The notes under the pieces are model-generated. The model saw nothing but the letters and a program-made list of their open reading frames with translations, was not told the origin of the DNA and searched no databases. The position numbers and the translations under genes were made by a program. 22,992 nt of DNA from JANWXR01 sp033577755. GTDB taxonomy: Bacteria; Chloroflexota; Anaerolineae; Anaerolineales; UBA6663. The stretch lies in contig JAVQXV010000035.1 of assembly GCA_033577755.1 (NCBI GenBank), positions 1-22,992 of the forward strand, written 5' to 3'. Shown piece after piece: positions 22,899 to 22,992 of this stretch (within the stretch, counting starts at the first letter, position 1; every line of letters begins with the position of its first letter).

Positions 22899-22992
22899 CT
22901 ACACCTGCAACTCCGCCGCCAGCTTTTGCCAGGCCGCATCTTCCGCGCCGGGCGTGAAGGGGCGGTAGAGGGTCACCCGGTCGAGCACGCCG
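22899..22992 (-). CDS. C-terminal end of an unidentified protein
   Basis: A - strand frame is open from the window edge to TAG at 22899-22901 and encodes only 30 residues, including VTLYRPFTPGAEDAAWQKLA and ending AAELQV. Codon choice and position upstream of the symporter suggest a real gene end. The family cannot be recognised from so little sequence. Confidence 0.55.
   Translation of the reverse strand, partial: GVLDRVTLYRPFTPGAEDAAWQKLAAELQV

Overview
The window looks like chromosomal DNA from a GC-rich Chloroflexota bacterium, probably of the Anaerolineae/Caldilineae type. The evidence is the protein set: an Agl23/TIGR03663-type membrane protein with NHL repeats, a C25 (gingipain-like) surface protease, a DUF11 protein beside a sortase, a Ras-like GTPase coupled to a two-component pair, and DUF2283/DUF4258 small proteins. 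Intergenic stretches are full of short repeats. The assignment is an inference from gene content; no rRNA or other marker gene is present.

Left half, + strand. The 3' end of an M24 peptidase (3-221) is followed by a 105-bp MITE-like inverted-repeat element (268-372). An ECF sigma factor overlaps a small single-pass membrane protein by ATGA, and an RsuA/RluB pseudouridine synthase starts 4 nt later (483-2267). Then come a DUF2283 protein and a 1143-residue membrane protein fused to a six-blade NHL propeller (2545-5976). A 54-bp tandem repeat array precedes sucC-sucD (6435-8482), which encode succinyl-CoA synthetase. After a repeat-rich gap, a Ras/Rab-like GTPase, a soluble PAS histidine kinase and an OmpR-type regulator overlap stop-to-start (8879-11228), suggesting one signalling unit. 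A second compact cluster (11351-16388) encodes a LapA-like membrane protein, an 84-residue orphan DHp-like domain without the phospho-accepting His, a secreted C25 protease, a DUF11 protein with an LPDAG sorting signal, and a sortase. It reads as a cell-surface secretion and anchoring module.

Right half, - strand. Beyond a long nested hairpin at the convergent junction (16391-16494), in chromosomal order, are a conserved small gene split by a -1 frameshift at an A6 run (16545-16939), a DUF4258-DUF2283 pair overlapping by ATGA (possible toxin-antitoxin type), an FprA-type NADPH-ferredoxin reductase, a two-CBS protein with a visible TATAAT box, a four-helix membrane protein overlapping an M19 dipeptidase, a MelB-type (GPH) symporter, and the 3' end of an unidentified gene.

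The most interesting items are the orphan His-less DHp protein inside the surface operon, the GTPase/kinase/regulator unit in which the GTPase lacks the usual switch II Gln, the frameshifted small gene, and the DUF4258-DUF2283 pair. No CRISPR array, tRNA or rRNA was seen.
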